DNA from: Pontibacter sp. Tf4
GTDB taxonomy: Bacteria; Bacteroidota; Bacteroidia; Cytophagales; Hymenobacteraceae
Reading direction: 5' to 3'
DNA: 64,000 bases
Assembly (NCBI RefSeq): GCF_014212495.1
Contig: NZ_JACKZC010000006.1
Coordinates: 302,219-366,218 of the forward strand
Below the pieces are notes generated by a model that had not been told where the DNA came from, did not search any database, and was given only the letters and a program-made list of their open reading frames with translations. The position numbers and the translations under genes are program-made. Of the stretch, positions 19,620 through 28,247 are shown in pieces; within the stretch, counting starts at the first letter, position 1; every line of letters begins with the position of its first letter.

Positions 19620-22014
19620 TGAGTATTTAAAGTACAGAAGGGATTTACTGGAAGAATCCAAAGACGAGGATGGTTTCATTTCAGAATCCGCTTTTCTCAG
19701 CATTGTGCTGCCCTCCATGCTTGAAGTAAAGCTGGTGGATTCCGAAGATTCCCATGACTCCTATTATACGCATGAAGCCGAGAAGCTGAAAATAAATGCC
19801 TACGCCGTAAATGAATCCGGGGAAAGGCTCCAGCTCTTTATCGTAAATGAAGATTCGGTTAATCCCGGAACCCCGGAAAGCGCTTTACTGATTTCCCAGA
19901 AAGCATACTATGAAAATCACTTCAGCCGGGCAACCCGGTTCGTGAACAGAGCGGTCAAGGGCTACCTTAATGATGAGATCCAGGATTCCAGTCCTGTCAA
20001 GGCACTCATTTCCCATCTGGCCACTTCAGAAGGTGCGGACCAGTTTGATGTTGTGGAGATATTCCTGTTGTCCGCGACACCTACGGTCTCTTTCAGAGGT
20101 TCCGAACCGGAACCCAGGCGTATGGAATTTGAGGATGACAAAATCACATTCTCCTACACAAAAGGCAGGGAGAAATTCAAAAAGGAGCTCCTGGTCATCA
20201 GGCGCCTCATTGACCTTAACTTCCTTTATAATGTCTTAATCTCCCAGGGGAACAGGGAAGAGCTGGTTATTGATTTCAAAGAGACCTTTGACTACAGGAT
20301 AGAGGCCATCAAAGCAGCAGATGAGAATAATTTTGAATCTTATCTGTGTGTCCTGCCCGCAGCCATTCTGGCTGACCTTTACAAAAGGTACAGCAGTCGC
20401 CTTCTGGAAAAAAACGTCAGGTCCTTCCTGCAGTTCAGGGGAGTCAACAAAGGGATTAAGGAAACTATCCGGAAAAATCCCGAAAAGTTTATTGCCTATA
20501 ACAACGGGTTGACTATTACCTCCACTGGAAAGGAAATCATCGAAGAGAACGGCAAAACCTACATTAAGTCCCTGTCCAATTTCCAGATTGTAAATGGTGG
20601 CCAGACTACCGCTACCATCTATTTTTCCAGAAAAGAAGGGCTGGATGTTTCCAAGGTGCGGGTCATGGCAAAGATCAATGTTGCCAAAGAAGCAACGGAG
20701 GATGAACTGGAAGATCTCATATCAAACATCAGTACCTTCTCCAATGCGCAGTCACGGGTATCGAAAGTGGATCTGAGATCACGCAGTACGCAGCTCGTAA
20801 AATTAAAGGCGCTCTCAGACAGTATTGTTACTCCCAAGGGAAATAAGTGGTTCTTTGAGAGGGCAAAGGGTGAATTCAACACAATACTCAGAATTGCCGG
20901 ATCCAACCATAACCGCATCCGAAAGGAATATCCGCCTGAAAGAAGATTTTCCAAAGAGCAGCTCGCCAAGTATTACTCTACCTGGGGAGATCAGCCTTAT
21001 ATGGTGAAAAAGGGGGGCGAAAAGGTATTCAGGTATTTTATTGAGCAGATAACAGGGGAAGGCAGGAATAAGAAAGCTGCTGAGATAGACAGGGAATTTT
21101 ACGAAGACCTTATCTCCAGGATTATCCTGTTCAGAAGACTGGAGCAACTATATGGCCAGGGACCAAACTCCATGGGACAGCTCCGGTCGGCGGTTATCCC
21201 CTATTCTGTTTCTGTCCTGTTCCAGTACTCCGGGCAGCACAGGAAAGGTACACGGTTTAATCTCAGTAAAATATGGTCTCAGGAAGGACTGGGAGACAAC
21301 CTGGAAAGCTTCATGAAGGAACTGATGGTGCTCATGAATGGCCTTATCAAGCGTTATTCGAAGAGTGATGATTTTGGTGAATACTCCAAAAAGCAGGAAC
21401 TGTGGGACTCCATAAAAAACTGCGCCGAGATAAAAACTTTCATGGCCTCAGACAATGCTTCAAAAATCCTGGAAGAATTCGCCATTGCGGATAAAATTCC
21501 GGTATCCAGAAAAAAGGAAGCCGCAGACATTGATTTCACCTTACTCATTGAATCTGTCAGAATTCACAGGAATACAGCTGATTTTTACAGGGCAATCAGA
21601 AGTAAAATCGGGGATGGTCTGAAGCCGGGTGAGGCAAACAGATTGAGTTCTATAATCTCAAAACTGGAGAATGCCCGGGATCTGGAGGAAGAAGAAATTC
21701 TGTTCGAATCCCGGTTACTGAACAGGCTCAGAAAAGAGACTCCTGAGATTTTTGACCAGGTAGCTTATCAGCCGTCTGATGATTTTAAAGTAACGCTTGA
21801 TTTTATAATCCGGGAATATAACAAGGCCGTTTCTGCTTCTAAAAGGCTGGATGACCACTTTAATAACATAGCCGAACTCGCCCAGGCAAGGAAAGCCAGT
21901 TACTATTCATCCTTTAGGGAGATTGGCAAAATCCTGACGAACCGTAATCTCCCGACAATAGAACTGATCAGTGCAGCATCTGACTATGTCATGAGAATAA
22001 CGTCAGCCAAATGA
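19609..22014 (+). CDS. AIPR family (abortive phage resistance) protein
   Basis: A 801-residue AIPR-domain protein. The central signature is FQIVNGGQTTATIYFSRKEG near residues 325-344, preceded by AYNNGLTITS and followed by FSNAQSRVSKVDLRS. The family was named for abortive infection phage resistance and its biochemical activity is unsettled; some members accompany MORC/Z1 operons as here. The C-terminal 250 residues are helical. It is the last gene of the cassette, overlapping the PD-(D/E)XK gene by 11 bp, and is followed by nearly 900 bases of AT-rich non-coding DNA. Confidence 0.9.
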   Translation: MVVDEYLKYRRDLLEESKDEDGFISESAFLSIVLPSMLEVKLVDSEDSHDSYYTHEAEKLKINAYAVNESGERLQLFIVNEDSVNPGTPESALLISQKAYYENHFSRATRFVNRAVKGYLNDEIQDSSPVKALISHLATSEGADQFDVVEIFLLSATPTVSFRGSEPEPRRMEFEDDKITFSYTKGREKFKKELLVIRRLIDLNFLYNVLISQGNREELVIDFKETFDYRIEAIKAADENNFESYLCVLPAAILADLYKRYSSRLLEKNVRSFLQFRGVNKGIKETIRKNPEKFIAYNNGLTITSTGKEIIEENGKTYIKSLSNFQIVNGGQTTATIYFSRKEGLDVSKVRVMAKINVAKEATEDELEDLISNISTFSNAQSRVSKVDLRSRSTQLVKLKALSDSIVTPKGNKWFFERAKGEFNTILRIAGSNHNRIRKEYPPERRFSKEQLAKYYSTWGDQPYMVKKGGEKVFRYFIEQITGEGRNKKAAEIDREFYEDLISRIILFRRLEQLYGQGPNSMGQLRSAVIPYSVSVLFQYSGQHRKGTRFNLSKIWSQEGLGDNLESFMKELMVLMNGLIKRYSKSDDFGEYSKKQELWDSIKNCAEIKTFMASDNASKILEEFAIADKIPVSRKKEAADIDFTLLIESVRIHRNTADFYRAIRSKIGDGLKPGEANRLSSIISKLENARDLEEEEILFESRLLNRLRKETPEIFDQVAYQPSDDFKVTLDFIIREYNKAVSASKRLDDHFNNIAELAQARKASYYSSFREIGKILTNRNLPTIELISAASDYVMRITSAK

Positions 22015-22896
22015 ACAAAACTATTTAAAGTATACCAGGTGCTCAGTAGCAGATAGTTTAGAGAGTGAGTTCATCACTGGCCTTTAGAGAGACAGACCAC
22101 AGCAAAGGAATGTCCGGACTATTCAGGAAAAATGCCGCTATCTGGCCTGACACTACTGCTAATTTTTAAACCGGAATGCTTAAAAATTTATTCTTTTTCG
22201 TAACCCTCTGTGGTTTAAAGAGGCATTAAGAAAGAAGTATGGTTTATGTAGCAGGCAGGAAAAATTGCTTCAATGCCTGCAGGCGGGTGCGGCGGTACTC
22301 GCATCAAACCTTTTTTCACGTCTTATAGTATGAGTATCCGATAGAGTTATCACATGACCATCACATAAGATTTAATCACACGAAAGCTACCTAATTAGCA
22401 ATAGGGGCTATCTTAGAAATAAGATTGTGGATAACTTATTAAGCTATCACATAACCATCACATAAATTTATACGCAAAGACTTGAACCCAGACAGGATCA
22501 TACTAAGCGTGCTTATTACCTGAAAATGATTTTCTCAGTAACACGGGTTCGTAGCTTTAAGAAGCAATTTTAAAAATTCAACTGGTGTTATTTTCTTGAA
22601 GAATAATTAATACAGCTATCACTGCTCTGTACTATTTAAATTCGCAGCTGGTAAGACAATCATTCATTACTTGAAATTAATTGAGGTCGTACTATAGAAC
22701 GATGGGTGATAACTGTACATATAGGAGCTAATTGTTAACTGTATGATATTAGTACACTTATCTTTAATAACAACTAGAGTAGAAACGCTGTCGAAAGCTA
22801 TCGTCTGTAAGAGTAAAATTTAGGGAGAAACCAAGTACGAGCTTCAGGCTCCCGCCATCATAAGGAATAGATATATAAGTGGTAAACCTATACTGG
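22015..22896. other. AT-rich intergenic stretch with direct repeats
   Basis: Almost 900 bases without a convincing frame between two convergent gene groups. It contains a pair of similar 26-27 bp direct repeats (listed separately) and a TGTGGATAACTTATTAAG segment reminiscent of replication or partition regions. Near 22823-22853 GGGAG and CTCCC can pair around a small inner hairpin, possibly a terminator for the minus-strand gene ending at 22897. The position between cassettes suggests a junction between separately acquired modules. Confidence 0.5.
22348..22470. repeat. Pair of near-identical direct repeats
   Basis: TATCACATGACCATCACATA at 22348-22367 and TATCACATAACCATCACATA at 22445-22464 differ at one of the first 20 positions, and both continue into an ATTTA-type tail. 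Their starts are 97 bases apart. Each also contains two CATCACATRA-like half units (ATCACATGACC, ATCACATAAG), so the element may be an iteron- or operator-like array. No initiator or regulator gene is directly adjacent. Confidence 0.6.
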
Positions 22897-24366
22897 TTAA
22901 ATCTCAACCAGTAGCTCTTCATCAAGCTTTGCCTTCAGCTGTTCCTCATTATACTTCACATAATTAACTACCATACCCGTATAGCCAATATGCTTCAGGA
23001 TTAGCTTATTAACAAGGAAATTCAAGCGAAGGGCAACATGAAAGACATCAAGATAGTACTCTCCTTCACTTCCCCCGGAATTTATCCTTCTCCCATGCAG
23101 AAAGTCATTCCTGTAGTCAATGGCCTCAACGTCCGAGGGGCTTAAAGTTATACCGTAAATCCTGAATGGTTTTGTTAGTTTATCCCGGTTGGTAGGGTTG
23201 TTTATTTTCTCAATGTTCCTGCGCAGGATCTGTAGGGAATCTGTCTGTCCGTTTGCTTCAATTGCTTCTGCATACTTATCCAACACCCCGTATAGTTCTT
23301 TACGAAATTGTTTGGCCAGCTTTTTATCAAGTATGGGTTTTAACCCGTTGTCTTCTTCAGCGATCATGGTCGTCAGATGCTCCAGGGTCACTGCATATCC
23401 GGCTGGTCTCAGAATCAATGATGCGGAATTTGCTTCCAGCATAAGGATAAGTAACGCGGCATATTCATCCTCTTCAAAAATCCTGGAGCATAACTTCGAG
23501 AAGAGTTCCGGTGAAAAAACTTTATTCAGATGCCCCACTTTACCAATTACTCCTTCGTCTTTTGTATAGCCATAAGGGTTGAAGTAAATCGGGTTGAAAA
23601 CACTCGTCAACGAATCCCGGAGTGTGTGGTAAGACAGGCCTTCAATGTGATTAAAGTCTTCTTCATTTGAAGAAAGACAATAGGCCTCTCCCTGATAAAA
23701 CCTGGCTGATAGCAGCCCGAAGCCAAGCATCACGGCCAAGCACAGGTTCATAAAAAGATCCTTGTCGATCGGTGCAGCAGAATCTATCAGAAAATATGTC
23801 TTCCCATCGTGCTTTCTCTCATAGAGTGTTAACTCGTTACCAGACACGAGTAACGGCACCCTGCTATACTTATCAAGAGTAGCTTCATCTCTTGACATCC
23901 CTGCTTCCAGATAATGGTACAGTTCTGCTCTTGGAGCATCAATCACATAACGGAGATACTTATCCTCAAAGGCAGAAGCAGGACTTGAGAATGAATATAT
24001 CTGCCCTTCCAGCGAAGACTCCCCGGAAAAATATTTGCTACCGGGCACCCTTTCAAGCTTCATACCTGACATTCCTAAGAACAAGCTCTCCACTTGATAC
24101 CTTTTTTTATCTATAAACAACTCAGCGTCAAATGGATCAGACATTCTGGTAAAAGCATTATCAATCCTGATGCGAAATCCGCCGGTAGCAAGCTTTTGTA
24201 AAGAAACCTGCCGCTCAAGTAAATTATGGCTGGGTATGCTGAGAAAGGCTTCCTTCTCCTCTTCCAGTCTTTCTATTCTGTCGAAAGTTGGAATAACTTT
24301 TATTGCAGGAATAGCTTCCAGGGTCTCCTGAAGTTCCCTTTTTATTTCTTCATTTGAACTCATCAA
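22897..24366 (-). CDS. HEPN-motif protein after ubiquitin-like operon
   Basis: A 489-residue soluble protein of no family I can name. The N-terminal 260 residues are mixed alpha/beta and the C-terminal part is helical. Near the end, EAIDYRNDFLHGRR contains the HEPN signature R-N-x3-H (R419 to H424), matching the C-terminal HEPN domain of ApeA-like abortive-infection RNases. It is the most distal gene of a minus-strand run starting with the ubiquitin-like operon, 60 bp after a small gene and about 420 bp from the E1 gene. It could be the toxic effector of that system. The operon link is inference. Confidence 0.6.
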   Translation of the reverse strand: MMSSNEEIKRELQETLEAIPAIKVIPTFDRIERLEEEKEAFLSIPSHNLLERQVSLQKLATGGFRIRIDNAFTRMSDPFDAELFIDKKRYQVESLFLGMSGMKLERVPGSKYFSGESSLEGQIYSFSSPASAFEDKYLRYVIDAPRAELYHYLEAGMSRDEATLDKYSRVPLLVSGNELTLYERKHDGKTYFLIDSAAPIDKDLFMNLCLAVMLGFGLLSARFYQGEAYCLSSNEEDFNHIEGLSYHTLRDSLTSVFNPIYFNPYGYTKDEGVIGKVGHLNKVFSPELFSKLCSRIFEEDEYAALLILMLEANSASLILRPAGYAVTLEHLTTMIAEEDNGLKPILDKKLAKQFRKELYGVLDKYAEAIEANGQTDSLQILRRNIEKINNPTNRDKLTKPFRIYGITLSPSDVEAIDYRNDFLHGRRINSGGSEGEYYLDVFHVALRLNFLVNKLILKHIGYTGMVVNYVKYNEEQLKAKLDEELLVEI

Positions 24367-24425
24367 TATATATCGTGAGAGTTGTGTAGCTGATCTTTAG
24401 AGAAAGAAGCAGTTACTTAAATTAA

Positions 24426-24641
24426 TCATTCAGGATTTATGGTGACGGTGTAACTGCCTATAGCAGTATTATGCTTGTGGTAGCCATTGACCTGTAAGGA
24501 ATTGTCATCCATAAATTGAAAATCCTGCCATTTGGCATCGAAATCCTCAGGGAAATAACTTGAGTTGATTTCATTTCCCTCATCCAGAAGTGTTACCTTT
24601 CCTGGGTTGTTGTACCCGTCGAAGGTAATCATTACTTTCAT
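24426..24641 (-). CDS. Small hypothetical protein
   Basis: A 71-residue, probably all-beta soluble protein (MKVMITFDGYNNPGKVTLLD, ending AIGSYTVTINPE). No family is recognised. It lies between the JAB-E1 fusion gene (142 bp upstream) and the HEPN-motif gene (60 bp downstream), all on the minus strand. It could be a substrate adaptor, an immunity factor or an independent small gene; nothing in the sequence decides. Confidence 0.55.
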   Translation of the reverse strand: MKVMITFDGYNNPGKVTLLDEGNEINSSYFPEDFDAKWQDFQFMDDNSLQVNGYHKHNTAIGSYTVTINPE

Positions 24642-24782
24642 TCGTGTTTAGAGCTGTCTTTTGGCAATTACAATTCCTACCCGGGCGTTGAAGAAATATC
24701 TGATCACTAACCTGAGTAAGAATTTGTAACATGGCTTGGCTTAGATAATTAAGCTAAAGTAATATACCCATAAATGGTGCCT

Positions 24783-26282
24783 CTATCTTATAAGCTTTCT
24801 TATATATGCTACTATTCTTGACAATTTACCTTTAGGAGAAGTCTCTAGGCTCTCATCTAAATTATTGTTCGACTTTCTTCTACTTCTTGCTTCTTCAGCT
24901 ACGGGATGTACGTCAACATAAGGTTTAAAAGCTAAATCACCTTGTCCAATATATGAATCAGTAATACAACTTTGTTTACAGCTTCCGCCTTCCCTTTCTA
25001 AAGTTGCGGAAACAAAATGGTAGTTCAATGATCCAACATCAGAGACACCAGCAGGAGACACTACCATCATAATAAAGTGCTGCATCTCAAACGCAGCAAG
25101 GCTTAAGCTAAATGGAAAAATGTTCTGGTTATTGTGAAGAAAATGATCCGATGGAAGATTAGCAATATAACTTAGCTTGTCGAAATCACCGCTCATTTCA
25201 AGTGCAACTGCTTCTGGTGTGTATTGTCCTATACACTCAAGGCATTTTTTTCCAGGGCCTACTACATGAGAACGCCAATTCCCCCGCTTCATCTGGGTAT
25301 TTAATTTATTAGTTTCGATATATATCCCACCGTCTATCACGGGTATAAAGTGGGCATAAGCGATCTGATTGAGTACAAATCTTGGCCAAGGCCTGTCAAC
25401 ACAGCTAAATAGGATGTCGCAATCCAATGCAGCACGGTAGCCATGTTCTTCGCAAATACTATATTCAACTGGTAAGACAGTATACGATGAGGATGTGGCA
25501 CTTTTAGATGTAGCTTTACTGATAACTTCAACCTTTGACTTTTCAATATCGACACCACTACTATGCAAGACACGATCAAGGTTTACTCGCTCAATCGCGT
25601 CAAAATCTAGGTGCAATACCGTTGAAACGCCTATCCTTGCTAGCGACTCTGCAACGATACTACCAACACTCCCTAACCCAACAACCCCCACTGTCAGCCT
25701 TGCAGTCTTAGCTTGTGCATCACTACCCCATGCCGATACTGTTCTAAGTAGCTCTTCCCTTATATTTGGCACTGGCAGTAGCTCATCATTAAATGTAACA
25801 TCTAAGCTGTGCCCAACAACTCTTACAGACTCGCACCACTTTCTTTGATAAACTCTTTGTGCTTCGCGTTTCCAGAAGCGTCCGCTCCAGGCACCGTCAT
25901 CTCCAACAGTCATGCCTATAAAAGGCAAACCGGTAGCTCCAAAGCAGGAAGGCGCTGTTCGCTCTTCGGCCAGGATGTCATCATCGCTCATATCTTGCCA
26001 ACCAGACGATGGATGACTATGCAATAAGGCGATTCCAGCATTGGCTCGTGTAGCCTCTTTCTGCACACGCTCTAAATAGCACGAATTAAAACTTACATTC
26101 CAGTGAACATTTCGCTCACCCTCCCTTGGAATGATTAATTTGTTGATGATCCCAGTGTACCTTGTGTTACCACTACTGGGATACCATAATGCAAAACACA
26201 AATCTTCCTGGCCATCTTCTCGGACAAGATGTCTAACAGCCTGCTCGTGAATTCTAGTTGATAGCGCTATACTGTACTTCAT
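24783..26282 (-). CDS. JAB protease-E1/ThiF fusion, ubiquitin-like system
   Basis: A 499-residue fusion. Residues 1-150 form a JAB/MPN-type isopeptidase with metal-binding HSHPSSGWQDMSDDD (H88, H90, S99, D102); spacing between HxH and SxxD is one residue longer than in AMSH. Residues 170-450 form an E1/ThiF adenylyltransferase with VGVVGLGSVGS (202-207), HLDFDAIERVNLDR, K250, and a zinc site made of CLEC (C347, C350) and CKQSC (C435, C439). It should adenylate the adjacent Ubl and process or remove it. The start overlaps the E2-like stop by 4 bp. The C-terminal 60 residues are basic and unassigned. Confidence 0.9.
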   Translation of the reverse strand: MKYSIALSTRIHEQAVRHLVREDGQEDLCFALWYPSSGNTRYTGIINKLIIPREGERNVHWNVSFNSCYLERVQKEATRANAGIALLHSHPSSGWQDMSDDDILAEERTAPSCFGATGLPFIGMTVGDDGAWSGRFWKREAQRVYQRKWCESVRVVGHSLDVTFNDELLPVPNIREELLRTVSAWGSDAQAKTARLTVGVVGLGSVGSIVAESLARIGVSTVLHLDFDAIERVNLDRVLHSSGVDIEKSKVEVISKATSKSATSSSYTVLPVEYSICEEHGYRAALDCDILFSCVDRPWPRFVLNQIAYAHFIPVIDGGIYIETNKLNTQMKRGNWRSHVVGPGKKCLECIGQYTPEAVALEMSGDFDKLSYIANLPSDHFLHNNQNIFPFSLSLAAFEMQHFIMMVVSPAGVSDVGSLNYHFVSATLEREGGSCKQSCITDSYIGQGDLAFKPYVDVHPVAEEARSRRKSNNNLDESLETSPKGKLSRIVAYIRKLIR

Positions 26283-26653
26283 AATGTTTCTAATAAGTTA
26301 TGAATGTGCGCCATGTAAACACGAGCTGTCCTGTCTGTTTGCTCCCAACCTTGAAAAGGCCTGCTCCAATACTGCCAACCCTGCCCAAAACTCTTGCTGT
26401 GGTTAACACTAGGATGAATTCCACCTGTTGGATGTGTGCCACCAGCCTGAAGTGGTAGTATCTGTTGATTAAAATGTGGACCAGGAGGGGGAATATGCGG
26501 AAATGAAGGCCCCACGTCAATTCCTATTTGAACCTCATTACCCTTGAGTCTACCAACCGGTATAACAAAGGGGAACTGCACCCCCGTGGTACCAACCATC
26601 TGTGGTTGGTACCCTAGGGCCTCTAGTTGTTGGATGAATAAGGATCTACCCAT
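26279..26653 (-). CDS. E2/UBC-fold-like protein lacking cysteine
   Basis: A 124-residue protein with the layout of prokaryotic E2-like families: an N-terminal helix, then strands ending in VGPSFPHIPPPGPHFN (the PxxPP turn of UBC folds), then HPSVNHSKSFGQGWQYWSRP where the catalytic region would lie. The whole protein has no cysteine, so a canonical E2 thioester is impossible. Serines, histidines or lysines in the HPSVNHSK segment are candidates for another chemistry. It sits between the Ubl (3 bp gap) and the JAB-E1 fusion (4 bp overlap), which supports the E2 role. The assignment rests on position and this motif. Confidence 0.75.
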   Translation of the reverse strand: MGRSLFIQQLEALGYQPQMVGTTGVQFPFVIPVGRLKGNEVQIGIDVGPSFPHIPPPGPHFNQQILPLQAGGTHPTGGIHPSVNHSKSFGQGWQYWSRPFQGWEQTDRTARVYMAHIHNLLETL

Positions 26654-26656
26654 AAC

Positions 26657-26962
26657 TTATGATACTGTAGTTGCACCACGATAATTTGCCAAGAACTTCA
26701 TGTTGTTATGAAGTTTAACAACAGCCAAGGGATTATCTTTAAATACAACATTACCTTCATCCTTCTGTAACACAAGGTAATATTTAGCGGGATCAACACC
26801 ACCGACTCGCAGTATCTGCTCAGCTGTCATTTCTCGCTCAGTTGTAGTTTGTGGTTCTCCGTCCAGAGTGTAGCGAATCTCTCTCTCTTGTTTTCCTTTG
26901 TTTGGCCCCTTAGAGCCATCTGATGACGCTCTGCCCTCATTAGTGTTTGTAAAAATGTTCAT
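26657..26962 (-). CDS. Ubiquitin-like protein (multiubiquitin type)
   Basis: A 101-residue protein with a disordered, polar N-terminus (about 28 residues) and one beta-grasp-like domain: IRYTLDGEPQTT, EMTAEQILRVGGVDPAKYYLV and NVVFKDNPLAVVKLHNNMKF. This matches single-domain relatives of the multiubiquitin (PF14452) group. The C-terminus is ANYRGATTVS, with no diglycine; a single glycine lies five residues from the end. Processing by the JAB domain could expose it. It is the first gene of the minus-strand operon and is divergent from an XRE regulator. Confidence 0.78.
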   Translation of the reverse strand: MNIFTNTNEGRASSDGSKGPNKGKQEREIRYTLDGEPQTTTEREMTAEQILRVGGVDPAKYYLVLQKDEGNVVFKDNPLAVVKLHNNMKFLANYRGATTVS

Positions 26963-27178
26963 AAATTTTCCATGCCCCCATTGTTACCTCTTCAGTCCGT
27001 TCTAAAGCAGGATGGATGACGCATCAAAGGTAAGGGAATCATTTTTACAGTTGCAATTTTTATTCGTAAATATTTTTGTATATTTTTACAAACACAAGGA
27101 CTCATATTGCTCCCTATGGGGATGCCTTAAATACATACTGTAGTATAATGTTGCAGTATTTCTTAACTTGCACAGTCA

Positions 27179-27192
27179 ATTGGATATCCAAT
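27179..27192. promoter_or_regulatory. 14-bp palindrome at XRE gene start
   Basis: ATTGGATATCCAAT is a perfect palindrome whose last two bases are the first two of the ATG start codon of the XRE regulator. A second, weaker dyad ATACTG/CAGTAT lies 20-45 bases upstream. In the divergent space between the ubiquitin-like operon and this regulator, these are candidate operators for autoregulation and for control of the operon. Confidence 0.45.
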
Positions 27193-27547
27193 GTTGCATA
27201 ACGACCAAATAAATTCATTATATATTTCCTTGGGCAGCCGTATAAAAGAAGAGCGGGAGAAGGCTAAACTCAAGCAGACGAAATTTGCAGAACTATTGAA
27301 TATTAGTCGCGCATCACTTGTCAACATTGAGAAAGGAAGGCAAAGGGCACCTCTTCATGTACTCTATGAAATTGCCAGACTTCTGAAACTCTCAATTATT
27401 GATTTACTCCCTGTCTTTGAATTCATTGATCAGAATATTGACAAGAATATTCAGAAGGAAATCGAAAAGAAAAGTGCGGGGAAAGAAGAGTTGCAACAAA
27501 AGCTATTGGATTTTGTAAAGTCAAACATCAAACCCACAAAACCTTAA
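27191..27547 (+). CDS. XRE-family helix-turn-helix regulator
   Basis: A 118-residue DNA-binding protein. The Cro/CI helix-turn-helix spans residues 13-70 (RIKEEREKAKLKQTKFAELL, then ISRASLVNIEKGRQRAP). The tail is helical and charged. It is followed 4 bp later by an ImmA/IrrE metallopeptidase, the classic pairing in which the protease cleaves the repressor to switch on a mobile element or defence locus. It is divergent from the ubiquitin-like operon and may regulate it. Confidence 0.88.
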   Translation: MLHNDQINSLYISLGSRIKEEREKAKLKQTKFAELLNISRASLVNIEKGRQRAPLHVLYEIARLLKLSIIDLLPVFEFIDQNIDKNIQKEIEKKSAGKEELQQKLLDFVKSNIKPTKP

Positions 27548-27551
27548 CCTA

Positions 27552-28100
27552 ATGAAAAGGATTGAGAATCAAGTAAATGAACTCTTGACTGATCTAAAAA
27601 TTACTCAAGCCCCAGTTCCGGTTAGAAAAATTGCAAAAGCCTTGGGTTTATCCATCAAAGCATATGACCTTGGAGACGGGGTATCTGGTGCTCTCCTGCT
27701 TGACAATGACAAAGCTATCATAGGAGTAAACCCCTCCGAATCAAGGGAAAGGACTAGATTCACCATTGCGCATGAAATAGGTCACTATTCCCTTCATAAG
27801 TCCTCAAGTGCCTTATTTGTAGACAAGGATGGGCTGATTCAGAAAATAGAGGAAGATGGGGTTAGGGTACTGTTTAGGGATGGAAAATCATCATCTGGCG
27901 AGGTGAAGATCGAAAGGGAAGCGAACGCCTTTGCAGCTGCTCTCCTCATGCCTGTCAATCTTCTAAAAAAAGAAATCAATTCTTTGGATTTAGATAATTA
28001 CAAACATGACGAAGAAATCATTAATGAATTAGCTAGAAGATTTAAAGTCAGCACAATTGCCATGACCTACCGATTGACGAACCTGGGTGTTCTCCAATAA
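27552..28100 (+). CDS. ImmA/IrrE-type metallopeptidase
   Basis: A 182-residue zinc peptidase of the ImmA/IrrE (M78) family. The catalytic motif is TIAHEIGHYSLH (HExxH), with the third ligand region EREANAFAAALLMP. The N-terminal region AKALGLSIKAYDL is usual for the family. Such proteins cleave the XRE repressor encoded beside them, here directly upstream by 4 bp. It is the last gene of the pair and is followed by a clear terminator. Confidence 0.92.
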   Translation: MKRIENQVNELLTDLKITQAPVPVRKIAKALGLSIKAYDLGDGVSGALLLDNDKAIIGVNPSESRERTRFTIAHEIGHYSLHKSSSALFVDKDGLIQKIEEDGVRVLFRDGKSSSGEVKIEREANAFAAALLMPVNLLKKEINSLDLDNYKHDEEIINELARRFKVSTIAMTYRLTNLGVLQ

Positions 28101-28115
28101 TCAAGAAGTTATTTT

Positions 28116-28150
28116 AAATAGAAAAGGGGGCATTAATCCCTTTTCTATTT
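28116..28150. terminator. Bidirectional terminator hairpin
   Basis: The arms AAATAGAAAAGGG and CCCTTTTCTATTT are exact complements around a 9-base loop, with A and T runs at the stem base. It lies 15 bases after the ImmA/IrrE stop and about 100 bases beyond the stop of the convergent GHKL gene. Confidence 0.8.
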
Positions 28151-28247
28151 ACTGAGGCTGCAAAAAAAACTGTGTCAAAGAATTAGTAGTATTACCTTTA
28201 ACACAGTCAACATGGAATAGAAAAACGAGCTGGATCTAGAGAAATAA

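Noticed and set aside
22820..22862. CTCCCGCCATCA segment resembling the 3' end of a tRNA or tmRNA, possible attachment site
   Set aside because: No T-arm consensus or matching 5' half was found and no integrase lies nearby; pairing with GGGAG fits a simple terminator better.
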